Part shown: piece by piece, positions 1 to 6,681 of the stretch
How the letters are laid out: each line of letters starts with the position of its first letter
Numbering within the stretch: position 1 is the first letter of the stretch
NCBI GenBank assembly: GCA_046481785.1
Contig: JAWOJF010000294.1
Location: forward strand, 1-7,691
Direction: 5' to 3'
Origin: JAWOJF01 sp046481785
GTDB lineage: Bacteria; Bacteroidota; Ignavibacteria; Ignavibacteriales; Ignavibacteriaceae
DNA length: 7,691 nt
Notes under the pieces: model-generated
What the model was told of the DNA's origin: nothing
Databases searched by the model: none
What the model saw: only the letters and a program-made list of their open reading frames with translations
Program-made: the position numbers and the translations under genes

Positions 1-1251
<1,251 letters not shown>

Positions 1252-1332
1252 AGAGTTTTAATTTTGTGTAATCTTGGCGTATAGACGCTTAATTGAAACC
1301 ATTTAACATTGACTGGTTAAATGCACTCACTT

Positions 1333-1344
1333 TTTCAAAGAACT
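1333..1344 (-). promoter_or_regulatory. boxA-like antitermination element in the rRNA leader
   Basis: The minus strand reads AGTTCTTTGAAA here, close to the E. coli rRNA boxA TGCTCTTTAACA and to the GTTCTTTGAAA form seen ahead of 16S genes in Bacteroidota relatives. It lies about 80 bases upstream of mature 16S. By family knowledge boxA binds NusB-S10 and helps RNA polymerase pass terminators in untranslated rRNA. The identification is by motif and position only. Confidence 0.6.
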
Positions 1345-1382
1345 TTAATTTACTTTCGTAAACCCTCATTTAAGAAGGGCTT

Positions 1383-1413
1383 TAAATTTACTCTCTATTC
1401 AAAAGAATGTCAA
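1383..1413 (-). promoter_or_regulatory. Possible second (P2) rRNA promoter
   Basis: The minus strand has a second perfect TTGACA (1413-1408), 17 bp before TAAATT (1390-1385). In Bacteroidota terms it is TTG-20-TAAATTTA, one mismatch from TAnnTTTG. Tandem P1/P2 promoters are usual for rRNA operons. Against it, the -10 is imperfect and the site overlaps the leader hairpin at 1390-1419, so the TTGACA could belong to that structure instead. Confidence 0.4.
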
Positions 1414-1419
1414 GAGAGT
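1390..1419 (-). repeat. Hairpin in the rRNA leader
   Basis: ACTCTCT (1390-1396) and AGAGAGT (1413-1419) are a perfect 7-bp inverted repeat. Inside it ATTC (1397-1400) and GAAT (1405-1408) can extend the stem around an AAAA loop, leaving GTCA as a bulge. It may be an RNA processing or folding element of the rRNA precursor. It overlaps the possible P2 promoter. Confidence 0.5.
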
Positions 1420-1501
1420 TAATCATTATTTCAAAACTTTATTTGCTTTTTTCGTCCTATTGGGCTTAAAACTTGTTAAAAGCAATTCCAAAACAGACTT
1501 C

Positions 1502-1531
1502 CAAAGATAGATGATAATTTTAAATTGTCAA
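1502..1531 (-). promoter_or_regulatory. Main promoter (P1) of the rRNA operon
   Basis: On the minus strand TTGACA (1531-1526) is followed by TATCTTTG (1509-1502). TTG to TATCTTTG is 19 bp, matching the Bacteroidota sigma-A pattern TTTG-N19-21-TAnnTTTG. The same elements also read as TTGACA-16-TATCTT in E. coli terms. The sequence just upstream (1532-1560) is almost pure A/T and could act as an UP element. Transcription would start near 1495-1498, giving a leader of about 245 bases. Confidence 0.75.
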
Positions 1532-1553
1532 GTCTTACTTAAAGAAATATTCT

Positions 1554-1585
1554 AAAAAAGATAAACTGGAAAGGTATCCTGTTTA
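1554..1585 (-). terminator. Weak rho-independent terminator candidate upstream of the rRNA promoter
   Basis: On the minus strand TAAAC-A-GGA (1585-1577) can pair with TCC-A-GTTTA (1570-1562) around a 6-base loop with one A-A mismatch. This is followed within a few bases by six T (1559-1554). It would end transcription from the SLBB operon or other read-through just before the rRNA promoter. The stem is short and AT-rich, so activity is uncertain. The T tract may instead be part of an UP element. Confidence 0.35.
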
Positions 1586-1640
1586 GAAAGGCCTCACAAT
1601 GTCTTATGAACTCCATCGATAATCAGAAATTTTATACTTA

Positions 1641-1723
1641 ACAGTACTAATTTGGTTCCATACACAAAAACGTTTAGTAAAAACTATTTGTTGCCGGAGT
1701 TTTTCAATTGCAATTAGTACTGT
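1641..1723. repeat. Nested inverted repeat between the SLBB gene and the rRNA promoter
   Basis: ACAGTACTAATT (1641-1652) and AATTAGTACTGT (1712-1723) form a perfect 12-bp inverted repeat with a 59-base spacer. Inside, AAAAACT (1679-1685) and AGTTTTT (1698-1704) form a second 7-bp inverted repeat with a 12-base loop. Two short palindromes, AAACGTTT (1668-1675) and AATTGCAATT (1706-1715), lie in the same stretch. No coding frame or target-site duplication is seen. It could be a folded 3' UTR, a small RNA, a tiny mobile-element relic or a protein-binding site. Confidence 0.55.
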
Positions 1724-1811
1724 CATTCAATTTATAAGAACAAATTATGGGTTAAATGAACGAAGAAATTTCACTTTTTACAAACCCAAAATATTTACCT
1801 TTTTAACAAAA

Positions 1812-3266
1812 CTAATTTTGCTTCATCTGATTTATAACAAGCAGTATAGTTGCTATGCCGCTTATAATTGCAGCAGATTTACTGGCTATGTCTACGTAAT
1901 AAGCAAATGGTTTGGGCGGTGATATTCTTGGAACGTAAATATAATCCCCTTCTTCAATAGCAGGTTTCCTGTCTTTATAAGGTATCCATTCCCTGCTGCC
2001 GGCTTTAATCAGCATGTACTCGTCATCATCCTGGGCATATTCACCAAGACCGCCGGCTTTGTTTAAATAGTAATTCATATCACGACCCTCTTCAAAGGCA
2101 ATATAGCCGGGGTTTGCTACCTGGCCGTACACATATACTGTTTTCTTTCTTTGCGGTATTATTATTATATCGCCGTCTCTTACAATGTATTTGGAAGCTT
2201 CCGAACTATCAATATTAATATCCGAAAAATTAAACGAGCTTCCTTCCGTTAAAACACGGAGTTCATTTTCCATTCGGAAAATAACTGAGTCTTCAAAACC
2301 AACATTTGACATCCTGTACATCATAGCATTTTCAATATTAACAAGTCTCTCCGATACATCCGTTAGTGCTTTAAATACAGCCTCCGATTGTGTTTCCACA
2401 TTAACTCCATATAATTTCCTTACGAGCAACGAAAAGGAATTGCCTGTAAAGAGCTTTGCCCTGTTAAGGGCGGCATACTCAGTTACTCCACCGGCTCTTT
2501 CAATTACTTCTTTTAGCGTGGTTGAACTCCTGGTAACAGGTATTACACCCGGCATATTTACTTCGCCATACACAGTTACACTAAACTCTTTTTTCTGAGT
2601 TTCACTTGCAACAACTACAATCCTGTCCCCTCTCTGCAGCGCATAATTACTGTTAATATCAACAGATATTACTTCGTTTTTTTCACCATCATAACTAAGC
2701 CGGTTTATTTCAGCTTTGCTTACATTTTCATATGCCTTGTTTATTCCCTGTGCAATTTCAACAGCATCCGAAAGTTTATCGCCGTCCCTAAAATGATATT
2801 TGCCTGGTTTGTTAACCGCACCTGATATTGCAAAGAAATTTCTTTCAAGGTCAGAAGACTGGAAAATCAGTACATCATCATTTCTTAAATACGGATTATT
2901 AGAGAAGTCACCTGTTCTTCTGAATTTCATCAAATCCAAACTAAGTTCTTCCCCATTAGATCTTTTAAGAGTAATGTTCCGCAGCGAATAACTTTCTATT
3001 TCTTTCTGCAATCTTTCCATTAACTCAGGCTGCTGTACTACCTGGGTTAATAACTGCTCTCTTGTTTCATTATACATTCGGGTAATAAACTGGTCAACTC
3101 TTTCGGTAATTAAAGCAAGGTATGAACCTGTTATAATAAAATCACCGCCGATAGTGATGCTGATAGCCCCGGCAGTCATAAATCTTTCCGTCTTCTCCCT
3201 GTCTTCAAACTGGCCATAAACAAGAACCGAAAATAAAAAGACAAACACTATGAAATACTTTTTCAT
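1812..3266 (-). CDS. Polysaccharide export-type periplasmic protein with SLBB modules
   Basis: This 484-residue protein probably helps export capsule or exopolysaccharide across the periplasm and outer membrane. A signal peptide fills residues 1-18, with cleavage likely after VYG; there is no lipobox cysteine, unlike Wza. Three clear SLBB openings are visible: SGAVNKPGKY (148-157), YGEVNMPGVI (233-242) and YGQVANPGYI (380-389). A degenerate fourth begins near residue 34. Each module closes with a similar acidic-hydrophobic strand: LRNDDVLIF (127-135), LQRGDRIVVV (210-219), IVRDGDIIIIP (361-371) and IEEGDYIYVP (437-446). Modules 1 and 3 carry helical insertions (about 65-97 and 280-345). A hydrophobic segment (about 464-478) near the C-terminus could anchor it. 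A separate, canonical polysaccharide-export (PES) domain is not evident. ATG 3266 follows AAGG by 6 bases. It is the last gene of a three-gene operon, 33 bases after rfbB. Confidence 0.85.
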   Translation of the reverse strand: MKKYFIVFVFLFSVLVYGQFEDREKTERFMTAGAISITIGGDFIITGSYLALITERVDQFITRMYNETREQLLTQVVQQPELMERLQKEIESYSLRNITLKRSNGEELSLDLMKFRRTGDFSNNPYLRNDDVLIFQSSDLERNFFAISGAVNKPGKYHFRDGDKLSDAVEIAQGINKAYENVSKAEINRLSYDGEKNEVISVDINSNYALQRGDRIVVVASETQKKEFSVTVYGEVNMPGVIPVTRSSTTLKEVIERAGGVTEYAALNRAKLFTGNSFSLLVRKLYGVNVETQSEAVFKALTDVSERLVNIENAMMYRMSNVGFEDSVIFRMENELRVLTEGSSFNFSDINIDSSEASKYIVRDGDIIIIPQRKKTVYVYGQVANPGYIAFEEGRDMNYYLNKAGGLGEYAQDDDEYMLIKAGSREWIPYKDRKPAIEEGDYIYVPRISPPKPFAYYVDIASKSAAIISGIATILLVINQMKQN

Positions 3267-3299
3267 TTTTAACCTTAATAATTCCTAAACTAAGTTAAA

Positions 3300-4310
3300 T
3301 TAATTTTGATACTGAAGTGCGTAATACTTTTGATATTCCCCTGAAATAATTCTTTCCCACCAGCCTTTATTTTGAATATACCAGTTTATTGTTTTTTCTA
3401 TGGCTTCTTCAAAAGTAAAGGAGGGCTTCCAGCCCAATTCTGTCCGTATTTTTGTTGAATCTATCGCATATCTCCTGTCGTGCCCGGGCCTGTCTTTAAC
3501 ATACTGGATAAGCTCTTCTGATTTACCAAGATGTTTTAAAATTAATTTTATAATCTGGATGTTAGGCATTTCGTTGCCTGCACCAATATTATAAATTTCA
3601 CCTGATTTGCCTTTTTCAAAAACTGTGTCTATTGCTTTGTTATGATCCAGTACATATATCCAGTCACGCACATTCATTCCATCCCCATAAACAGGGAGCT
3701 TTTTATCATTTAAAGAATTTATAATCATTAAGGGAATAAGCTTTTCGGGAAACTGATAGGGGCCGTAATTATTTGAACATCTGGTAACCACAACAGGCAT
3801 TTTATAAGTATGATAAAAGGCAAGCGCCATCATATCTGCGCCGGCTTTGCTTGATGAATAAGGGCTGTTGGGCGAAAGAGGAGTTGTTTCGGTGAACAGA
3901 CCTTCAGCGCCAAGACTTCCGTATACTTCATCAGTTGATACCTGCAGAAATTTTTCAACCTCATACTTCCGGGAAATTTCCAGCAGTACGTTTGTTCCGA
4001 TAACATTGGTTTGATAAAATATTTCCGAGCCAAGTATGCTTCTGTCAACATGAGATTCGGCAGCAAAATTAATTACATTTTTTATTTTGAATTTCTCAAA
4101 TATATACTGCACCAGCTCAGCATTAGTAATATCTCCCTTAACAAAATGATAATTTTTTTTCTCTGCAGATGGAATAAGGTTTTCAAGATTACCGGCATAG
4201 GTGAGTTTATCAAGATTAATTATATTATAATCGTCATGTTCTTCTAATATATGGTTTATAAAGTTGCTTCCGATAAACCCGGCACCGCCGGTAACCAATA
4301 TGTTTTTCAT
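3300..4310 (-). CDS. rfbB: dTDP-glucose 4,6-dehydratase
   Basis: The enzyme converts dTDP-D-glucose to dTDP-4-keto-6-deoxy-D-glucose in the cytoplasm, using bound NAD+. This is the second step of dTDP-rhamnose and the branch point for other deoxysugars. The 336 residues match the family length. An extended-SDR Rossmann fold opens with TGGAGFIG (7-14). FAAESHVDRSI (82-92) is typical of RmlB. The active site shows STDEVYG (125-131) with the family Asp-Glu pair at 127-128, and YSSSK (151-155) with the Tyr/Lys couple. RCSNNYGP (177-184), PVYGDGMNVRDW (206-217) and DRPGHDRRYAID (273-284) line the nucleotide-sugar site. ATG 4310 is preceded by AAGGA (4320-4316), which overlaps the stop codon of the upstream barrel gene. 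The two genes are therefore probably translationally coupled. rmlA and rmlC are not adjacent. The symbol rmlB is equivalent. Confidence 0.97.
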   Translation of the reverse strand: MKNILVTGGAGFIGSNFINHILEEHDDYNIINLDKLTYAGNLENLIPSAEKKNYHFVKGDITNAELVQYIFEKFKIKNVINFAAESHVDRSILGSEIFYQTNVIGTNVLLEISRKYEVEKFLQVSTDEVYGSLGAEGLFTETTPLSPNSPYSSSKAGADMMALAFYHTYKMPVVVTRCSNNYGPYQFPEKLIPLMIINSLNDKKLPVYGDGMNVRDWIYVLDHNKAIDTVFEKGKSGEIYNIGAGNEMPNIQIIKLILKHLGKSEELIQYVKDRPGHDRRYAIDSTKIRTELGWKPSFTFEEAIEKTINWYIQNKGWWERIISGEYQKYYALQYQN

Positions 4311-4315
4311 TTAAT

Positions 4316-4320
4316 TCCTT
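4316..4320 (-). promoter_or_regulatory. Shine-Dalgarno of rfbB overlapping the upstream stop codon
   Basis: AAGGA on the minus strand sits 5 bases before the rfbB ATG. Its first two bases are the last two of the upstream TAA stop codon (4321-4319). Ribosomes finishing the barrel gene would uncover or reload at this site, which supports one shared transcript and fixes the rfbB start. Confidence 0.7.
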
Positions 4321-5041
4321 AAAAAGAGAAAAATCCTATGAAAATACCTGATTGAATAAAGAAACTGTTTCCTGATACATCGGAAGGAACATTATTTAAC
4401 GTCTTATCATTATATATAGTCCAGTCATCACCAAAAGTCAATTGATAGCCTGCGCCGACTCTAAAAATCACAAACCTGCTGTATATAGGTATATCAATGT
4501 TAAGTGTAGGGGTAAAAAACCAAAAATTATTATTAATGGTACGGTTAAATCCGGGACTATCATCAAGAAGAGACCAAACAGCATCCCAATCATAGGAATC
4601 GACCGTCTGATACTGCTCAAGTTTCAAAGATCCGCCGCCAATTACAGCACCAAGCGAAAAACCAATATTTCGTAAAAAAGGAAGCGTATATTCAACAGTT
4701 AATCCCCCGCCCCCAAGAGAGTATATTGACTCCTCACTTAATCTGCCGCCTGCAGATTCTGATTCAGAAGTTGAACCGCTGAAACCCATTCCGCCAATTC
4801 GTAGTCCGGGAACAAAACCAATGTAAATAAAACCTGCTCCGCCGGAAGTATAAAAGCCGCCTGTGGATAATTCAGGAAATCCAAAACTTTTCAATTCGGC
4901 ATTAATTGGTTTAAGATCAGGCATATACCAGCCGGGCACATAGCCGCCGCCGCCGCCAAAAGGAGCATCAAAAAATCTGGCTTCCTGCTGCTGTGGTAAA
5001 ACAATTGACGATAACAATAAAAACAGTGTTAGTATCTTCAT
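4319..5041 (-). CDS. Glycine-rich predicted outer-membrane beta-barrel protein, unknown function
   Basis: I do not recognise a named family. The 240-residue product starts with a short hydrophobic signal peptide (1-16, cleavage probably near LPQQ). A glycine-rich N-terminal segment follows (29-33 is GGGGG, and YVPGW is at 34-38). The rest alternates polar and hydrophobic residues with many Gly and aromatic residues, as in transmembrane beta-strands (for example 68-86, 109-120, 125-139, 173-184, 189-203). It ends in phenylalanine after a strand-like FFIQSGIFIGFFSF (227-240), the usual signal for insertion by the BAM complex. A small barrel in the outer membrane is therefore likely. It heads an operon with rfbB and the SLBB gene, so a role in the cell envelope or surface polysaccharide is a reasonable inference only. 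ATG 5041 follows a weak AGAAG. Confidence 0.75.
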   Translation of the reverse strand: MKILTLFLLLSSIVLPQQQEARFFDAPFGGGGGYVPGWYMPDLKPINAELKSFGFPELSTGGFYTSGGAGFIYIGFVPGLRIGGMGFSGSTSESESAGGRLSEESIYSLGGGGLTVEYTLPFLRNIGFSLGAVIGGGSLKLEQYQTVDSYDWDAVWSLLDDSPGFNRTINNNFWFFTPTLNIDIPIYSRFVIFRVGAGYQLTFGDDWTIYNDKTLNNVPSDVSGNSFFIQSGIFIGFFSF

Positions 5042-5061
5042 AATTCTTCTTAGTTAATTTA

Positions 5062-5092
5062 TAAAATTACCAAAGGGGTTTAGAAAATGCAA
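5062..5092 (-). promoter_or_regulatory. Predicted promoter of the barrel-rfbB-SLBB operon
   Basis: On the minus strand TTG (5092-5090), within TTTTG, precedes TAATTTTA (5069-5062) by 20 bp. It matches TTTG-N19-21-TAnnTTTG except for the final base of the -7 element. Transcription would begin about 15 bases before the ATG at 5041. No other promoter is evident between the three genes, which are 8 and 33 bases apart. Confidence 0.45.
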
Positions 5093-5125
5093 AAGAAAAA
5101 TAGTTCATGTTTAAGTACAAGAGCA

Positions 5126-5144
5126 AGCCTGCCGCCCGCAGGCT
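5126..5144. repeat. GC-rich hairpin
   Basis: AGCCTGC (5126-5132) and GCAGGCT (5138-5144) form a perfect 7-bp stem with a 5-base CGCCC loop. It stands out in AT-rich intergenic DNA. It lies upstream of the barrel-operon promoter and 60 bases from the larger hairpin nest. No T tract follows directly on either strand, so it is not a standard terminator. It may be a dispersed palindromic repeat. Confidence 0.55.
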
Positions 5145-5202
5145 GAGGTACACCTATTTTTCTGGTGACTAATTATTTAACTTCAATTATATTATTATTG
5201 AA

Positions 5203-5370
5203 ATGTGCTGCTCCTCTGGAGCTTAGATTATCTTTCCTTTTCTGAATTTCTACTAATGTTTCACTCCTAACGGAGCGAAAACATTAATGCGTGTTATACT
5301 CCGGTAGGAGTAAAACATTAGTAGATAAAAATAAGTATCCTCTTCTTCAAGCTCCAGAGGAGCGGCATAT
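5203..5370. repeat. Nest of CTCC/GGAG hairpins forming a large imperfect inverted repeat (REP/MITE-like)
   Basis: The outer arms contain a perfect 15-bp inverted repeat, GCTCCTCTGGAGCTT (5210-5224) against 5349-5363. It extends to 5203-5224 / 5349-5370 with two mismatches that are G-U pairs if the plus strand is transcribed. Inner arms at 5249-5275 and 5299-5325 pair over 27 positions with two mismatches and share TCTACTAATGTTT. Four short hairpins sit inside: CTCC-tct-GGAG, CTCC-taac-GGAG, CTCC-ggta-GGAG and CTCC-aga-GGAG. At least the middle two are flanked by copies of AAACATTA or its complement. There is no reading frame. The design resembles intergenic REP/BIME-type or non-autonomous element arrays, but whether it recurs in the genome cannot be seen here. 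Confidence 0.7.
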
Positions 5371-5587
5371 TGCCTGCAAGTAAGCCTGCTACATTATGCT
5401 TTTAGAAATCTCTAACCTTTCTGTACAAGCAGTGCTATAAATCTTTTGCCACTTAAAATGCGGGTGTATTCAGGCTGATGCAAAAGTAGTACAAACATCA
5501 GGAATTATAACTTAGCAGATAAGGCATTAATTTGGGGACAAGAACATAGTTATTCTAATATTTCAAATCGCAGAGATCAGCACAAAA
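5371..5587. other. Non-coding DNA with no convincing feature
   Basis: This stretch lies between the hairpin nest and the promoter of the RmlD-like gene. I see no plausible gene, tRNA, riboswitch or strong inverted repeat. A lone TACTTTTG on the minus strand (5488-5481) matches the -7 consensus but lacks a -33 TTG at the right distance. Confidence 0.5.
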
Positions 5588-5618
5588 TTTGGGTTAACAA
5601 CTAGTTTTTTTATCTTTG
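5588..5618 (+). promoter_or_regulatory. Predicted promoter of the RmlD-like gene
   Basis: TTTG (5588-5591), then 19 bp, then TATCTTTG (5611-5618): an exact match to the Bacteroidota sigma-A consensus TTTG-N19-21-TAnnTTTG. The start of transcription would be near 5623, leaving a leader of only about 15 A-rich bases before ATG 5639 and no Shine-Dalgarno. This spacing supports the chosen start codon. Confidence 0.75.
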
Positions 5619-5638
5619 AAATAAAAAATAATCAAATC

Positions 5639-6520
5639 ATGAAAATCCTTATTACCGGCGGAAGCGGACTTCTTGGAGGGTATCTTAATCTTCTACTATC
5701 AAAATCAAATGATATCCTGACTATTTATAATAATAACCAGGGTAATTGTAAAGATTTTAATTCAGCTAAAGTTGACATTACTGATTACAAAAATGTTGAA
5801 GAAATATTTTCTTCCTTCCGCCCTGATGTTGTAGTTCATACCGCTGCTGTTTCATCCCCCCAGAAAGCCTCTGATATGCCCTCCAAACTGGTATACAGAA
5901 TAAATGTTAATGCCGCAAAAAATCTTGCTGAACTATGTGAATCCTATAAAGCAAAATTAATTTATACATCAACCGACCTGGTTTATGCAGGCTACCGCGG
6001 TTCAATGTTAAACGAAGATGCCAAACTTATACCTGTTTCTCTTTATGCTGAAACAAAACTTATGGGTGAGCAGAAAATAAGTGAAACCTTTGATAATTAT
6101 TTAATCCTGCGGACAGCCTTACTTTATGGTTTTGGAATTGGCGGCAGTAAAAATCATTTTCATGATATATATTTAAAATTAAAAAACGGTCAGCAGGTAA
6201 AATTGTTTAGCGATCAGTTCCGGACTCCCCTTGCACTTGCAGATGCTGCCCGGATGATTGAACAGTTATGCACTCCGGATATAAAAAAGGAAATTATAAA
6301 CTTCGGGGGAAAAGAAAGAGTATCAAGGTTTGAACTGGGAGAAAGACTTTGTGAAGCAGCAAAATTTGATAAAAGCCTCATTGAAAAAATTTCCATGAAT
6401 GATATAACGGACATTCCGCTGGTTGCCGATGTGTCAATGAACACTGATAAACTGCAGTCATTTGGCATAATGGCTAAATCAATCGATGAATCCCTCAAAG
6501 AAATACTTAGTATTGAGTAG
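5639..6520 (+). CDS. RmlD-like SDR: dTDP-4-dehydrorhamnose reductase family protein
   Basis: This 293-residue cytoplasmic NAD(P)-dependent short-chain dehydrogenase of the extended type has the usual RmlD length. TGGSGLLG (6-13) is the dinucleotide-binding loop. VDITDY (45-50) is the typical early acidic segment, and VVHTAAV (65-71) is the conserved strand. The catalytic set is STDLVY (111-116) with YAETK (136-140) supplying Tyr136 and Lys140. RTALLYG (158-164) and FSDQFRTPLALADAA (190-204) resemble the RmlD substrate region. RmlD reduces dTDP-4-keto-L-rhamnose to dTDP-L-rhamnose, and the divergent rfbB supports a deoxysugar role. Substrate is not certain: other sugar-nucleotide reductases or epimerases share these motifs. 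It starts without a Shine-Dalgarno, in an A-rich context usual for Bacteroidota relatives. Its stop codon lies in an inverted repeat. Confidence 0.85.
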   Translation: MKILITGGSGLLGGYLNLLLSKSNDILTIYNNNQGNCKDFNSAKVDITDYKNVEEIFSSFRPDVVVHTAAVSSPQKASDMPSKLVYRINVNAAKNLAELCESYKAKLIYTSTDLVYAGYRGSMLNEDAKLIPVSLYAETKLMGEQKISETFDNYLILRTALLYGFGIGGSKNHFHDIYLKLKNGQQVKLFSDQFRTPLALADAARMIEQLCTPDIKKEIINFGGKERVSRFELGERLCEAAKFDKSLIEKISMNDITDIPLVADVSMNTDKLQSFGIMAKSIDESLKEILSIE

Positions 6521-6567
6521 TTAATTGTCTTTTCTGTCTCAATACTCATATCACAATACTCAATACT
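6509..6567 (+). repeat. Alternative hairpins at the 3' end of the RmlD-like gene
   Basis: AGTATTGAGTA (6509-6519) overlaps the TAG stop. It can pair perfectly over 11 bp with TACTCAATACT (6557-6567), or over 9 bp with CTCAATACT (6538-6546). CAATACT occurs three times (6540-6546, 6554-6560, 6561-6567). The only terminator-like tail is TTGTTT, so termination is possible but weak. It may be a 3'-end stabiliser or a simple repeat that arose by slippage. Confidence 0.5.
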
Positions 6568-6596
6568 TGTTTCATCCTCATATCCCTATACTAAAA

Positions 6597-6627
6597 TTGC
6601 TTCCCTGTTTATCCATGACTATTTTTG
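6597..6627 (+). promoter_or_regulatory. Predicted promoter of gpmA
   Basis: TTG (6597-6599) is followed after 20 bp by TATTTTTG (6620-6627), an exact fit to TTG-N19-21-TAnnTTTG. Transcription would start near 6632, giving a leader of about 50 bases. gpmA is thus likely transcribed independently of the RmlD-like gene 161 bases upstream. Confidence 0.65.
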
Positions 6628-6670
6628 TAACGGACTTTAATTGGAATTGGCAAAAATAAAATAATAACCA

Positions 6671-6677
6671 AAGGGAG
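6671..6677 (+). promoter_or_regulatory. Shine-Dalgarno of gpmA
   Basis: AAGGGAG ends 4 bases before ATG 6682. It is a strong site for this genome, in contrast to the RmlD-like gene, which has none. It fixes the start and fits a highly expressed glycolytic gene. Confidence 0.7.
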
Positions 6678-6681
6678 AATA

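Larger units (their letters stand above)
1252..1497 (-). other. 16S rRNA leader (precursor 5' region)
   Basis: About 245 bases lie between the likely P1 start site and the mature 16S 5' end. The stretch is AT-rich and has no plausible gene. It holds a boxA-like element (1333-1344), a hairpin with 7-bp arms (1390-1396 and 1413-1419), a small GCGT/ACGC hairpin (1277-1280 and 1285-1288) and an AACCA/TGGTT pair (1297-1301 and 1314-1318). In rRNA operons such leaders pair with sequence downstream of 16S to form the RNase III processing stem. The partner strand is outside the window, so this pairing cannot be tested here. Confidence 0.7.

Noticed and set aside
1748..1788. TGGGTT/AACCCA inverted repeat as terminator of the SLBB gene
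   Set aside because: Only 6 bp with a 29-base loop and no T tract on the minus strand.
2185..2991. Open frames on the plus strand (2185-2598 and 2800-2991)
   Set aside because: They are antisense to the SLBB gene, which has a signal peptide and SLBB motifs in frame; these frames show no motif and no ribosome site.
3400..4247. Short frames on both strands within rfbB
   Set aside because: All are out-of-frame shadows of a full-length RmlB with every catalytic motif intact.
5475..5488. Minus-strand promoter with TACTTTTG that could transcribe the hairpin nest
   Set aside because: The -7 element matches, but no TTG occurs 19-21 bp upstream, and an AT-rich region yields such 8-mers by chance.
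6214..6549. 111-codon minus-strand frame over the end of the RmlD-like gene
   Set aside because: Antisense to a clear SDR gene, low-complexity Ser/Ile composition, no recognisable domain or promoter.
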